In this document: positions 40,956 through 50,806 of the stretch, in pieces
Numbering within the stretch: the stretch's first letter is position 1
Layout of the letters: every line of letters starts with the position of its first letter
Assembly (NCBI GenBank): GCA_051870755.1
Contig: JBJECE010000013.1
Location: 1 to 62,395, forward strand
Source of the DNA: W0P28-013 sp051870755
Lineage (GTDB): Bacteria; Bacteroidota; Bacteroidia; Bacteroidales; Paludibacteraceae
Length of the DNA stretch: 62,395 bases
Reading direction: 5' to 3'
Translations under genes and position numbers: made by a program
The notes under the pieces: model-generated
Databases searched by the model: none
Seen by the model: only the letters and a program-made list of their open reading frames with translations
Told to the model about the DNA's origin: nothing

Positions 40956-41459
40956 TTAGTTCGACATCGGCGCCTCGCGTTTGGCCAAAGCAGCCGTAAA
41001 CAACGATACAAAAACGCCGGCCATCACATCTAACCAAATGTAATTGAGCGACATATTGACCGGAGTTACCACTTTTTTGAGTTCGGACACTTCCGTAGCG
41101 CCAAACGGCATCTGCATCTGTTCCATCAATTTGAGCGTCTGATCAATCTGATTCGGCAGAAAATCGGGGTTGATATAGTTGAAATAGACGAGTTTGAACA
41201 CCGACGCAACCAATGCGGCATAAAAAAACAGTTGTATGCCGTACCACAGCGCCATGCCGTAGGAGATGACGCCATCGCATACACGTTCGCGGCAATCGAC
41301 CGTCAAACGGTACGCCACATACGGCATCAGCAGCACCAACACCCACGACAAGGCGTTGGATATCGCGGCTTCGATGGTCGAAAGGTAGAAGTTCAGACAG
41401 AAAAGCAGCCCGAACAAAAGGCCAAAATACATGGCATGTTTCAAAATCATTGGTTTCAT
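40956..41459 (-). CDS. DUF4199 membrane protein
   Basis: 167 aa from the Met at 41459, with four hydrophobic segments (YFGLLFGLLFCLNFYL, LSWVLVLLMPYVAY, LFFYAALVASVFKLVYF and LDVMAGVFVSLFTAAL). It is a Bacteroidota-specific DUF4199 protein that usually precedes a DPM1-like glycosyltransferase, as here (6-base gap). Its function is unknown. It is transcribed from the promoter at 41488-41519. Confidence 0.8.
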   Translation of the reverse strand: MKPMILKHAMYFGLLFGLLFCLNFYLSTIEAAISNALSWVLVLLMPYVAYRLTVDCRERVCDGVISYGMALWYGIQLFFYAALVASVFKLVYFNYINPDFLPNQIDQTLKLMEQMQMPFGATEVSELKKVVTPVNMSLNYIWLDVMAGVFVSLFTAALAKREAPMSN

Positions 41460-41487
41460 CGCGAAGTATCTGTTGCTAAAAAACAAG

Positions 41488-41519
41488 CAAAGGTACGGTT
41501 TTTTCTCGAAAGTTACAAA
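41488..41519 (-). promoter_or_regulatory. Promoter of the DUF4199-GT2 operon
   Basis: On the minus strand TTTG (41519-41516), a 20-base spacer and TACCTTTG (41495-41488) match the consensus; the gene starts about 28 bases downstream. Confidence 0.75.
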
Positions 41520-41540
41520 AAAAGGAAGGCAAAACTGCCC
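41518..41540 (-). terminator. Terminator after rpoZ
   Basis: Read on the minus strand, GGAGGGC / GCCTTCC form a 7-bp stem with one G-T pair, an AGTTTT loop, then a T-run. It lies 28 bases after the rpoZ stop and touches the next promoter. Confidence 0.7.
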
Positions 41541-41567
41541 TCCTTCGTTTTGGCGGTGCTCAAGCGC

Positions 41568-41900
41568 TTACTCATCGACCTCCATATTGGCGGGATTGCG
41601 ATAGTAAATTTTGCCCTCTTCGAACTCCTGAATGGCTTCAAGCGTCGGTTTCGGCATTTTTTCGTAGAAACGCGAAATTTCGATCTGCTCGTGATTTTCG
41701 AACACCTCTTCCATCGAGTCCGACGACGACGAGAAGTCCTGCAACTTTTTGTCCAAGTCGTGTTTCAAATCAGTGGCGATTTGGTTCGAGCGTTTCGCAA
41801 TAATGCGTACCGTTTCGTAGATATTTCCGACCGGGTCACACAATTGGTTCATGTCGCGCGTTACGGTATTGGTTGGCGCTTTCATTTTTTTGTAATCCAT
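41568..41900 (-). CDS. rpoZ: RNA polymerase omega subunit (Bacteroidales type)
   Basis: 110 aa. TRDMNQLCDPVGNIYETVRI and IAKRSNQIATDLKHDL are the conserved core of Bacteroidales omega, which supports RNA polymerase assembly. It is followed by an acidic tail. The bamD gene lies 32 bases upstream, the usual order in this group, and a terminator follows. Confidence 0.9.
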   Translation of the reverse strand: MDYKKMKAPTNTVTRDMNQLCDPVGNIYETVRIIAKRSNQIATDLKHDLDKKLQDFSSSSDSMEEVFENHEQIEISRFYEKMPKPTLEAIQEFEEGKIYYRNPANMEVDE

Positions 41901-41931
41901 AATTTTTTCTGTTATTATCGTTAATTTATTT

Positions 41932-42735
41932 TCATTGTTTCACATGTGCTTTCGCCTCTTTCAGCATACGATTGGCATCGCGAATGTATTTGCCGTTGGG
42001 ATATTCGCTCGAATAGTTGTAGTATTCGTCGATCACTTCGCTGAAACGTTCCGTTTTTTTCTCCTGCACACTCAATACGGCCTCTTTGTATTTCGCCTGC
42101 AACACCAAGAACAAGAGCGCTTCGCGATGTTTCGTTTCGGGATAATCCTTCAACGTGTTGTTGGCGCAGATGATAGCCGACCGAAAGTTGTTGCCCAAAT
42201 ACATACCGAGATTGTAATACAATTTGGCATTCAAGTAGCCTTTGTAGGCCAATTTATCCTCCAACTCGAATATGTACTGATAGGCTTCGGAGGCTCTGTC
42301 GCTCAACGGATATTGTTCCAAATAGGCGGTAAACGCCTCCAACGCATTATGCGTGCTGGTTTGGTCTAAACGCGGGTCGGCCGAGTCTTTGTAATAGCAA
42401 AAACCAATCATAAAATAGCACTCTTGCGCATACGTGCCGCGCGGATAGTTTTTGACATATGTGTTGTAATATTCGGCAGCGGTAACATAATCTTCCTGCC
42501 CGCGATACGACTCGGCCAGCAGATAAAGCACCTCTTCGGCGCGCCCCGTACCTTTATAATAGGTGGCTATGTCTTCGAGCAACTGCGAACATTTGGCATA
42601 TTTTTTTTCCTGAAAAAGATTTTTCGCGGCTTCATATTTCACCTCGGGATTTTTCTCTTTCAGTAACTGCTGCATGCCGTTGCACGAGACCAACAGGCCG
42701 GCGACCGCCACTATGTACACCAAACGTTTCAACAT
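41932..42735 (-). CDS. bamD: Outer membrane protein assembly factor BamD
   Basis: 267 aa. A lipoprotein signal (YIVAVAGLLVSC) is followed by TPR motifs (YLLAESYRGQEDYVTAAEYYN; IGFCYYKDSADPRLDQTST). BamD is the essential lipoprotein that helps BamA insert outer-membrane barrels. The TACCTTTG element at 42750-42757 lies 15 bases upstream. Position next to rpoZ is conserved in Bacteroidales. Confidence 0.92.
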   Translation of the reverse strand: MLKRLVYIVAVAGLLVSCNGMQQLLKEKNPEVKYEAAKNLFQEKKYAKCSQLLEDIATYYKGTGRAEEVLYLLAESYRGQEDYVTAAEYYNTYVKNYPRGTYAQECYFMIGFCYYKDSADPRLDQTSTHNALEAFTAYLEQYPLSDRASEAYQYIFELEDKLAYKGYLNAKLYYNLGMYLGNNFRSAIICANNTLKDYPETKHREALLFLVLQAKYKEAVLSVQEKKTERFSEVIDEYYNYSSEYPNGKYIRDANRMLKEAKAHVKQ

Positions 42736-42749
42736 AATTTTTCAAACTG

Positions 42750-42757
42750 CAAAGGTA
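42750..42757 (-). promoter_or_regulatory. -7 element for bamD-rpoZ
   Basis: TACCTTTG on the minus strand, 15 bases before the bamD ATG. The -33 element is poor. Confidence 0.5.
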
Positions 42758-42816
42758 CAAAAAAATTGGCAAATTGTACACCTTTTTTCATCGAGATTGA
42801 CAAAAAACGTATTTTT

Positions 42817-44262
42817 TCAGAACAAATAGCCCATTTTGACGTAAAAATTGGACAAAGTGCCATTGTCTTGTTTCGAAAATGGAGCTGCCCAATCGACCGA
42901 CAAGATGAAATTTTCGTTCATGCCGATTTTCAACCCGATGCCGGCCGCCATGTGCGGTCGATACACAGCCTTGCGGTCAAAGTTGAAATAGTCGTCGGGA
43001 TTGAGGCCGTCGGCTGCAAGACGTGTACGCAAGTCCGCTTCGTCCAAATCGTAAGGTTGAGTAACCATGCCGATGTCGAAAAACGGATTTAAGCCGATGA
43101 AAAAATGTTGTCGCTTTATGTCGAAGTTCACAACCCGCGTGCGCAATTCGATGGTAGCAAACGCATAACCATTGGCCAACACGCGGTTGCGCAACACGCC
43201 ACGCAACGAATTGCCGCCGCCCAGCGCTTCGTACAGCACACGCTGGATGAACAGCACGTTTTGGTAGGTGTTCATGTAAAACGGCGATTTGCCGGCAATC
43301 ACATTCTGCGTGCCGATGCGGTAAGCCAGCGTTATCCGGTCTTTGTAGAGCGGCACATAGTGTCGAAAGTCGAAGTTGAATTTCAAGTTGTTGTATTCCG
43401 TTTGATTACCGTAATTTTTGGTATCGAATGCGGCAGAATAGGTAAAAAACGCATCGGCATAGATGCCTTTCGTGGGATTGGAGCGTGCATCGCGCGTGTC
43501 GTAAGTAACGCCGGCACGCACATACGGATGCCAACCGCCACGCGCTTCGTTCGGTTTGATAAGTCCCCAATTGACATATTTTTCGTACAAGCCCTGCACA
43601 TCGGGATTCAGATATTTGGGGTCGTCGGGTGTCTTTTTGCCGTTCAGCATGGCGATGTCGCACTCGTCAATCAGGTAGCCCAACACGCCGATGCCGGCAT
43701 TCCACTTAAAGTCTTGATAAATAGTGCCTTCGATGTCGGCCGCAAAGCGAATCAAATCGCGTTTGTACTTATAAAACGCTCGCGATTGATAGTTGGCCGT
43801 ATCCATTTTCGCCGGATCTTTTTTCCATTTATGCCACGCCTTGTTGTACACCGATTGGTAACCGTTGAATCCATAAAAATCGCACATGGCGTCGGGCAGA
43901 TAGCACATATCCACCGTCAGGCGATGATTGGGAATCAGATACTTAGAGTCGTAGAAGAAACGGAATATGCCATAATGTTTGGTCGTGTACGCCGCCTCGA
44001 CATAAAACGAATGAATATATTCCGGATACTGCGATCCATCGCCGTAGTAATAGACATTGGCCAACGCACCGCCCTGAAAACCAAGATCGGCATCGTAGGC
44101 CACGCTTGGCAAAGCACCGAAATTCCAGCCGGTTTTGATTTTTTTCTTGGGAGCAGCCACCGTATCGGACTGCAGCCCTGCCGCTACGACCGCCAACGAA
44201 TCTTGCGACACAGCCGCCAACGCCAGCGACACAAACCACAGAGAAACAAGTATTCTTTTCAT
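42817..44262 (-). CDS. Omp85-family outer membrane barrel protein
   Basis: 481 aa from MKRILVSLWFVSLALAAVSQ at 44262; the open frame continues 72 codons upstream but overlaps the DUF819 gene and is a shadow. The mature protein is one 16-strand-like barrel of surface-antigen type (GALPSVAYDADLGFQGG, YEALGGGNSLRGVLRNRV, HMAAGIGLKIGMNENFILSVD). The GNSLRGV segment corresponds to the conserved VRGF/Y loop of Omp85. POTRA domains are absent, so it may be a lipid or small-protein translocator rather than BamA itself. Confidence 0.8.
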   Translation of the reverse strand: MKRILVSLWFVSLALAAVSQDSLAVVAAGLQSDTVAAPKKKIKTGWNFGALPSVAYDADLGFQGGALANVYYYGDGSQYPEYIHSFYVEAAYTTKHYGIFRFFYDSKYLIPNHRLTVDMCYLPDAMCDFYGFNGYQSVYNKAWHKWKKDPAKMDTANYQSRAFYKYKRDLIRFAADIEGTIYQDFKWNAGIGVLGYLIDECDIAMLNGKKTPDDPKYLNPDVQGLYEKYVNWGLIKPNEARGGWHPYVRAGVTYDTRDARSNPTKGIYADAFFTYSAAFDTKNYGNQTEYNNLKFNFDFRHYVPLYKDRITLAYRIGTQNVIAGKSPFYMNTYQNVLFIQRVLYEALGGGNSLRGVLRNRVLANGYAFATIELRTRVVNFDIKRQHFFIGLNPFFDIGMVTQPYDLDEADLRTRLAADGLNPDDYFNFDRKAVYRPHMAAGIGLKIGMNENFILSVDWAAPFSKQDNGTLSNFYVKMGYLF

Positions 44263-44276
44263 GGCGAAAAAATTCC

Positions 44277-45458
44277 TTAAAACAGTTGCAACAGATAGGC
44301 GATGGCCACACCCAAATAGGTGCCGACGGCATAGCCCACCAAGCCAATGACAATGCCACTGATGAGCACTTTTTTGTTGCCCATGGCACCGACAATCGGC
44401 GGAACAAACGGCGGCGAACACAACAACGCCACATGGGCAACGGTAAACAAATCGCCGCCGACTTTGCCAAGACGACACAGCAGCAGATGCACAATCACCG
44501 ACACAAGCATGATGTACAGCACAAAATAGAACAACGTAAGTGACGACATATCAAGATGATAAATATCGAACTGCGACGCCACCACGATGCTGAACACCAA
44601 AATGAAAATCATACCCAACTCAAACGTTTTGGGCAGTTCGCGCACTTTTTTGAAGAACGATGCACCAATGGCCATCGTTGTAATCGTCAGAATGACAACG
44701 AGTTCGTTCAGCGTGCCGGTAATCAGCAACGACAGTCCTGCCCCAACAGCCAGAAACGCCACAGAAAGCAGCAAGCCGAGCATCGTTTTCGGAAAAACAT
44801 GACGGTCGAGCATCCGCCGATAATCTTCCACACCACCGGCTGCCACTTGATTGACATTGACTGCCGGCGATACCGCTTCGTCGGGATAAGGCAAAATTTT
44901 GCGGAACAATTTGTAGCCTCCGGCCGTAATGAACAATATCAGCGGGAACGTAACCAACATTTCAAAGGTCAGCACCAGCGTCATCGTCGTTTTATCGACA
45001 TGCAAAGCAGTACCAAGTGCCGAAAAATTCATCGTGCCGCCGGTATAAATGCCCGTCATCATGGCCGACACGTTCGCCAAATCGTCGATGCCGGCATGAC
45101 GAAACACAAAAAAGCCGGACACCACGGCCACCAACACCGCCACTGTGCCACCGACAAGGGCAAATACCGTTTTTGGGAGCGACTTTGTCCACAATTTGAA
45201 ATCGCAACCAAACAACATCAGCGGGATGGCTATCGGCACCGAAAGATTCATCAGCCAATTTTGCATCTGCGTAAAGGTCGTCGCTTCGGCAGAGCCGGGT
45301 TCAAAGGCGACTACACCAGTCAGCGCCAGCACGACGCCAACCGCATACGCCAAAATAACGGTTCCGATTTTCTGCAAAAAGTGCCATTTATGAAACGCCG
45401 ACACAATCAGAATCGGGAACAGCAAATAGACCATCAAAATGAGATAAACCTTGACCAT
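44277..45458 (-). CDS. DUF819 family membrane protein
   Basis: 393 aa with about ten transmembrane segments (YLLFPILIVSAF; TVFALVGGTVAVLVAVVSGFF). The IYTGGTMNFSALG loop and the late PFVPPIVGAMGN motif are typical of DUF819/YjcL transporters, which are presumed sodium-coupled carriers of unknown substrate. It sits 14 bases upstream of the Omp85 gene, so inner- and outer-membrane transport functions may be linked. Confidence 0.85.
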   Translation of the reverse strand: MVKVYLILMVYLLFPILIVSAFHKWHFLQKIGTVILAYAVGVVLALTGVVAFEPGSAEATTFTQMQNWLMNLSVPIAIPLMLFGCDFKLWTKSLPKTVFALVGGTVAVLVAVVSGFFVFRHAGIDDLANVSAMMTGIYTGGTMNFSALGTALHVDKTTMTLVLTFEMLVTFPLILFITAGGYKLFRKILPYPDEAVSPAVNVNQVAAGGVEDYRRMLDRHVFPKTMLGLLLSVAFLAVGAGLSLLITGTLNELVVILTITTMAIGASFFKKVRELPKTFELGMIFILVFSIVVASQFDIYHLDMSSLTLFYFVLYIMLVSVIVHLLLCRLGKVGGDLFTVAHVALLCSPPFVPPIVGAMGNKKVLISGIVIGLVGYAVGTYLGVAIAYLLQLF

Positions 45459-45479
45459 AAATGTATGATTTTAAGAAGT

Positions 45480-46772
45480 TTACAACATGTACGTTTGCAA
45501 GCGATGCAGATGTTTTCGTAGCGATGGGCTAAACAACAAACGTGCATGCGACAGCCACAAACGCGCCCAGCGCAAATATTCGTGGAACACGACATGCGCC
45601 GGCAGCAACGCCACACACGCCGCCACTGCACCAGCGCACGGCATCAGACAAAAAGCCGCCACCGCACACGCCAACAACGACAATGGCAAAAACAACAGCG
45701 TAACAACGCACCGACACGAATTGCGAAAAGCAGCATCTTTTACCTGCGTCAGCACCAACAAGTTAACCAACCACACCGGCGCCGTTGCCATAGTTGCTAT
45801 GCAAAAATAGGGCAAAAGCAGTATCAACAAACAAGTTTTGATCAACCAATCGACCAACAAGTGTTTTTGACCGACAGAATCGGCGCCAACATGTAAATTG
45901 CGCCGTTGCCAAGCGAAATCGCCGGCCTCGGCCAGCAGTTTGGCCGTCGCATCGGGCGTATGGGCACGTCCGGTTTGCACCGCCGACACAATGCGTTGGT
46001 CGGCCTGCAAGCGTTCGGCCAACGATGGTCGCCGCCCGTGATGTCGGGGTGCCAACACATAACAGAGTTCCAGCGTCGATTCGTAGGCATCGTCGTCGGG
46101 TATCCACAAAATCAGTCGGCGCATGGCGGCAGTCAGCACATCGCGCAAACCGTTGTATAGTTCAGGCAATGCAAGTTGCTGATTTTCGGAAACATAATTA
46201 GTTACATTGATCGGATCGCCCACCGTAACCAACAACGACGAGCGGTAACGGAAATAGTTACCGTATTCGATGCCTATCGGCACGATATAGACCGATTTTG
46301 CGCCGGCTAAACGCTCGTTGGCACGCAAGGCAATGCGAAAGATGCCTTTACCCAATGGCAAAAGGCTGTGTTTGGCGCGGTGCGTTCCTTCGGGCAAAAT
46401 GCAGAACGGCACACCATCGACCAGCACATCGACGGCGCGCTCCATTATTTCGTCGTTTTTGGTCAGGTTCGAAAACCCATCGCGAATGCGCATGATGGGC
46501 ATTATTTTCAGGAAATGGAGAATTTTTGCTTGTGTCGGTTTCCGAAAAATATCGGCACGCGCCACAAACACTTTCGGAGCGGCATTCAGGGCCAAGACAG
46601 CCAAAGCATCCTGCAAAGCGTTGGAATGGTTGGGAGCAAAAATGACTGCACCATCAGTCGGTAGGCGGTCAAGCCCAACATACTGCACCCGCCGGTAGCC
46701 CAGCCGAAATATGAAATCGACATAAGGGCGCAGGAGTGCATACAAACGATTGTCGTCTTGTATTTTTGCCAT
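45480..46772 (-). CDS. Lysophospholipid acyltransferase (PlsC-like)
   Basis: 430 aa. The N-terminal acyltransferase domain has APNHSNALQDAL (a variant of the NHx4D catalytic motif with longer spacing) and FCILPEGTHRAKHSLLPL, the EGT(R)S-like motif. Two or more hydrophobic segments lie near the C-terminus (TCLLILLLPYFCIATM, LLFLPLSLLACAVAAF). It should acylate lysophosphatidate or a related lipid at the inner membrane. It is longer than PlsC because of the extra C-terminal membrane region. Confidence 0.85.
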   Translation of the reverse strand: MAKIQDDNRLYALLRPYVDFIFRLGYRRVQYVGLDRLPTDGAVIFAPNHSNALQDALAVLALNAAPKVFVARADIFRKPTQAKILHFLKIMPIMRIRDGFSNLTKNDEIMERAVDVLVDGVPFCILPEGTHRAKHSLLPLGKGIFRIALRANERLAGAKSVYIVPIGIEYGNYFRYRSSLLVTVGDPINVTNYVSENQQLALPELYNGLRDVLTAAMRRLILWIPDDDAYESTLELCYVLAPRHHGRRPSLAERLQADQRIVSAVQTGRAHTPDATAKLLAEAGDFAWQRRNLHVGADSVGQKHLLVDWLIKTCLLILLLPYFCIATMATAPVWLVNLLVLTQVKDAAFRNSCRCVVTLLFLPLSLLACAVAAFCLMPCAGAVAACVALLPAHVVFHEYLRWARLWLSHARLLFSPSLRKHLHRLQTYML

Positions 46773-46868
46773 GATGCCATCGGTTTGTTTCTACTCGCAA
46801 AGTTACATTTTTTTTGTTACTCTGCAAAAGGCAATTTCCGTATAGCACTTCAAAAGTTATGCCATATT

Positions 46869-47477
46869 CTACAACAAGCAAAATTTGTAGCCTTCGCTTT
46901 TCAGAAAATCGATGGCCGGTTGTATAGTTGCCAACATATTTTTGGCGGCCTTTTTCGAGTCGTGAAAAACGACAATCGAGCCGTTGCGCGTATAGCGTTT
47001 GACGATGCGCAACACCTGTTCGGGCGTCAGGCAAGCGTTGTAGTCGCGTGTGATGACATCCCAAAAAACGATGGTATATTTTCGCCGCAACGCGCGCAAC
47101 TGTGCCGGTTTGATGCGACCGTAAGGCGGGCGTAGCAGCGTGCTGTGAATGTAAGTATCGGCCACAGCCACGTCGTCGATGTAGGTTGTGCAATCGGTAC
47201 GAAAGCCTTTCAGATGGTGCATAGTATGATTACCAACGTGGTGTCCGCGCTGTTTCAATTCGTCGAATAGATGCGGAAATTTACGCACATTGTCGCCCAC
47301 GCAAAAGAAGGTGGCTTTGATGTGATTGCGCTCCAAAATGTCCAATAATTGCGGTGTCGTTTCGGGGCAAGGGCCGTCGTCGAACGTCAAATACACCACT
47401 TTTTTGCCGTCTTGTTTCTTACGCCACACGCCCGGCCAAAACCAGCGCAGAAACATGGGAGGTCGTTCTATAAACAC
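46869..47477 (-). CDS. Polysaccharide deacetylase (NodB domain)
   Basis: 202 aa. NodB motifs in order: TFDDGP, HHVGNHTMHH with the metal-binding His pair, LRPPYGR, and VVFHDS. It removes N-acetyl groups from a polysaccharide or peptidoglycan using a bound metal. No signal peptide is obvious; the hydrophobic MFLRWFWPGVW start may be an anchor. It is preceded (upstream on this strand) by the terminator of the DUF2723 gene. Confidence 0.88.
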   Translation of the reverse strand: MFIERPPMFLRWFWPGVWRKKQDGKKVVYLTFDDGPCPETTPQLLDILERNHIKATFFCVGDNVRKFPHLFDELKQRGHHVGNHTMHHLKGFRTDCTTYIDDVAVADTYIHSTLLRPPYGRIKPAQLRALRRKYTIVFWDVITRDYNACLTPEQVLRIVKRYTRNGSIVVFHDSKKAAKNMLATIQPAIDFLKSEGYKFCLL

Positions 47478-47502
47478 GATTTTATCAGGTTAGAAAACGT
47501 TG

Positions 47503-47538
47503 TAAAAAAGGCGAAAGCAATCCCTGCGGATTGCTTTC
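47503..47538 (-). terminator. Terminator after the DUF2723 gene
   Basis: Perfect 11-bp stem GAAAGCAATCC / GGATTGCTTTC with a 4-base loop, followed on the minus strand by a T-run. It lies 7 bases past the stop at 47545. Confidence 0.85.
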
Positions 47539-47544
47539 TGCCAC

Positions 47545-50500
47545 TTATTTTGCCAGCAAATGATAATAGGTTTCGAGATGATTGCGAATATCCTCGGCCA
47601 ACGGGCGCTCTTGTTCGGCGCACGAATAATAAATATTGTGCAACATGCCCAAATTTTGCTGTGCGCTCATCTCGCGCGACAAGCGATTGCGGTCTTTTTC
47701 GGGCAACGACTGAATCCATTCGAGCCGTTGATAAATTTCGGCAGTCAACGCACGGATGATGTTGTCGCCTTTCTCGTCCTCGCCAAGCCAATAATACGAA
47801 TCCGCCAGCATGGCCGACGTATAGTCGTGCGGCACGGTGGTAGGCGGAATCACCTGCATGCAATAATCCAACACTTCGAGAGCTTTGTCGTTTTGACCTT
47901 CGTCGATAAGCGCCTCGACCAACGAGGCAAACATCATACGGTGCGTGCGGCACATGCGCATGATATTTTCGTCGATATAGACATCAGGATTTTCGATGCC
48001 GCCAAAGCGAAATTTGTGCATCATATTGTCGTACATGGCTTCGGTATTTACCTTTTCGCGACCGCCGTTATCTATCGGCACCAAGCGATAGCACAAGCCT
48101 TCGAGTTGCAGATATTTTTTGACATTCGGATAAAATTGTTCACCCACGGTAACTGCAAAATACATCGGTCGTTCCCAATTGTTGGAGTTGATCATTTCGA
48201 GTACCATCATCTGCGACTTTTCGACAATGCGATTCAATTTAATATTCATTGTATCAACAATTTGATCGGCATCTTCGGGTTTCACCGTGCCGGTAGCCAG
48301 CACTTGTGCCTGATCAACAGGCACTTGCACATTGCTTGCAAACATAGTACCGATGCCATCGCCAATCAGTTCGGGCACACGCACCAAATCCAACGCTTGC
48401 TGCAACGGCATCGAGCCGCCGAATTGCGGATGGTCGATTACGCGCGACACATCGAGATGCCCCGACACATAATCCTTGCGCTCCCAAGTGATGGGCAGCG
48501 GCGCCGATTCGTAAGCACCACGTTTCATCTGGTCGATATACCAATCGGTGGAGAGATACGACAGGTTGCAAGCTCGCATATCGGTACGCGTTCCTTCGAC
48601 CTCCATATTGTACCACACTGGGAAAGTGTCGTTATCGCCACTGCAGAAATAGATGGAATTCGGCGCACAACTATTCAGATAGTTAGCCCCGAAGTCGCGG
48701 CATGTGTAACGTCCGCTGCGGTCGTGGTCGTCCCAGTTTTGCTGCGCCATCAGCGCCGGCACACCCAAGCAGAACAACGTGGCGAAAATGGCTGCAAGCG
48801 TTTTCGGCAACACTTTGCCGAGTCCTTTGGCCACGGCTGCCACACCCAAACCAATCCAAATGCAAAAAGCATAGAACGAGCCGGCATACGCATAGTCGCG
48901 TTCGCGCGGTTGATAAGGCGTCTGGTTCAGATATATCACGATGGCAATGCCTGTCATGAAAAACAGAGTGAACGTTACCCAAAAACTTTGTGTGCCTTTT
49001 TTGCCACCGGCCAACTGCCACACGATGCCCAAAATGCCCAACAGCAACGGCAACATGAAGTAGCGGTTGTGTCCTTTGTTATTTTTGAGCGAATCGGGCA
49101 TTTGCGATTGGTCGCAAAGCATGGCGTTGTCGATGAAATCGAAGCCGGTAATCCAATTGCCATGGTCAAGTTCGCCATGTCCTTGAATGTCGTTTTGACG
49201 ACCGCTGAAGTTCCACATAAAATATCGCCAATACATGAAATTCAGTTGGTAACCGAAGAAAAAGCGCAAGTTTTCGCCAAACGTCGGACAAACGATTTTT
49301 TCCTTGCGCCCGCAGCGATCGACTTCGATGCGTTTGCCTTTGATGTTTGCCCACGATTTATACGCTTCGACATGCGCGCCTTTCGTGCTATACATGCGCG
49401 GGAACAACATCATGAAACGCTCGTCCATCTTGTAGCCGCGATGGCGGTAACCGGCCACGACATATTGGTCTTTCTCGCCCGGTTCGGTCTTCTCCTTGCA
49501 AATCCAGATGGGCGAGCCCTCTTTCTCCTCGGGAACACAAACATTGCCCTGAATAGTCAATTTTTCGGGCGCCGAATAGACCGCGCCATAAAAGAGCGGA
49601 CGATCGCCATATTGTTCGCGGTTCAGGTAATATTGCAGCGAGAAAACGTCCTCCGGCGAGTTCTGATCCATCGGAGTATTAGCCATCGAGCGGATGACAA
49701 TCATCGCATACGAGGCATAACCTATCAACATCACCGTAGCGCACAGCACGATGGTATTCATCCAGCGGCGACTGACATTTTTGTACAAAAACAAGAATAG
49801 GCACAACGCCACAATGATGAGCACGCCAAGTACGATGCCGTCGCCGAGGAACGGCACACCAATCAGCGTCAAAGCCACCACAAAGGCGATTTTGGCACGC
49901 ACGTCATTAGTTCCGAACTGTGTTTCGCAAATAGCCCACACGAGCGCGGCGATGGCCAACACCATATAAATAACCAAACCGGTATTGAATGGGCAGCCCA
50001 ACACATTGGTAAACAGCAGTTCGAACCAACTTGCCACTTTCACGAAACCGGGTATCAGACCATAAAGCACCGCCGCCAAAATGGCCACCGATGCCGCCAA
50101 TGCCGCACACACACCTTTGAAATTGGGCGTATATTTTTTGAAATAATAGACCAACACAATGGCCGGAATCGCCAACAAGTTCAGCAAATGCACACCGATG
50201 CTCAAGCCCATCAGATAGGCAATGAGTATCAGCCAGCGGTCGGAAGTCGGCGAATCGACCTCGCTGTCTTCCCATTTCAGTATCAGCCAAAAGACAACCG
50301 CCGTAAAAAACGACGAATAGGCATAAACCTCGCCTTCGACGGCCGAGAACCAAAACGTGTCGGAAAATGTATAAGCCAAAGCTCCAACGATACCCGAACC
50401 AAGAATCGCAACGGCTTTTGCAGCCGATATTTCTTGATTAGCATCGGTTACCAACACCTTGCGCGCCAAATGCGTAATCGTCCAGAACAAAAACAAGATG

Positions 50501-50766
50501 GTAAATGCACTGCACAATGCCGACATGGCATTGACCAACGGAGCCACCTGCGACGGATCTGATGCCAAAAGAGTAAACAAACGCGCCGTCATCATAAAAA
50601 ACGGTGCTCCGGGCGGATGACCCACTTCCAATTTGAAGGCAGATGAGATAAATTCGCCGCAGTCCCAAAAACTGGCTGTCGGTTCTATCGTCAGCAGATA
50701 AGTGGCTGCCGCAACGGCAAACACCAACCACCCCACGATATTGTTCCACAATTTGAATCGTTTCAT
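47545..50766 (-). CDS. DUF2723 membrane protein (predicted glycosyltransferase)
   Basis: 1073 aa. The N-terminal segment FWDCGEFISSAFKLEVGHPP is the DUF2723 signature, in which the acidic WDCGE lies in the first periplasmic loop as in PMT-type glycosyltransferases. About 12 transmembrane helices fill the first two thirds. The last ~350 residues form a periplasmic domain with TPR-like ends. The family is thought to transfer sugars from polyprenyl phosphate to proteins or lipids in Bacteroidota. A DPM1-like donor synthase is encoded at 39990-40940. Confidence 0.85.
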   Translation of the reverse strand: MKRFKLWNNIVGWLVFAVAAATYLLTIEPTASFWDCGEFISSAFKLEVGHPPGAPFFMMTARLFTLLASDPSQVAPLVNAMSALCSAFTILFLFWTITHLARKVLVTDANQEISAAKAVAILGSGIVGALAYTFSDTFWFSAVEGEVYAYSSFFTAVVFWLILKWEDSEVDSPTSDRWLILIAYLMGLSIGVHLLNLLAIPAIVLVYYFKKYTPNFKGVCAALAASVAILAAVLYGLIPGFVKVASWFELLFTNVLGCPFNTGLVIYMVLAIAALVWAICETQFGTNDVRAKIAFVVALTLIGVPFLGDGIVLGVLIIVALCLFLFLYKNVSRRWMNTIVLCATVMLIGYASYAMIVIRSMANTPMDQNSPEDVFSLQYYLNREQYGDRPLFYGAVYSAPEKLTIQGNVCVPEEKEGSPIWICKEKTEPGEKDQYVVAGYRHRGYKMDERFMMLFPRMYSTKGAHVEAYKSWANIKGKRIEVDRCGRKEKIVCPTFGENLRFFFGYQLNFMYWRYFMWNFSGRQNDIQGHGELDHGNWITGFDFIDNAMLCDQSQMPDSLKNNKGHNRYFMLPLLLGILGIVWQLAGGKKGTQSFWVTFTLFFMTGIAIVIYLNQTPYQPRERDYAYAGSFYAFCIWIGLGVAAVAKGLGKVLPKTLAAIFATLFCLGVPALMAQQNWDDHDRSGRYTCRDFGANYLNSCAPNSIYFCSGDNDTFPVWYNMEVEGTRTDMRACNLSYLSTDWYIDQMKRGAYESAPLPITWERKDYVSGHLDVSRVIDHPQFGGSMPLQQALDLVRVPELIGDGIGTMFASNVQVPVDQAQVLATGTVKPEDADQIVDTMNIKLNRIVEKSQMMVLEMINSNNWERPMYFAVTVGEQFYPNVKKYLQLEGLCYRLVPIDNGGREKVNTEAMYDNMMHKFRFGGIENPDVYIDENIMRMCRTHRMMFASLVEALIDEGQNDKALEVLDYCMQVIPPTTVPHDYTSAMLADSYYWLGEDEKGDNIIRALTAEIYQRLEWIQSLPEKDRNRLSREMSAQQNLGMLHNIYYSCAEQERPLAEDIRNHLETYYHLLAK

Positions 50767-50806
50767 AAAAATTTGTCAATTATTGATTTGATGATAATTT
50801 ATAATT

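Noticed and set aside
42817..44478. Long start of the Omp85 gene at 44478
   Set aside because: The extra 72 codons overlap the DUF819 gene and precede a clear signal peptide starting at 44262.
47560..49800. 746-aa open frame on the plus strand
   Set aside because: It is exactly antisense to the DUF2723 gene, has no recognisable protein pattern, and arises from the codon bias of the real gene.
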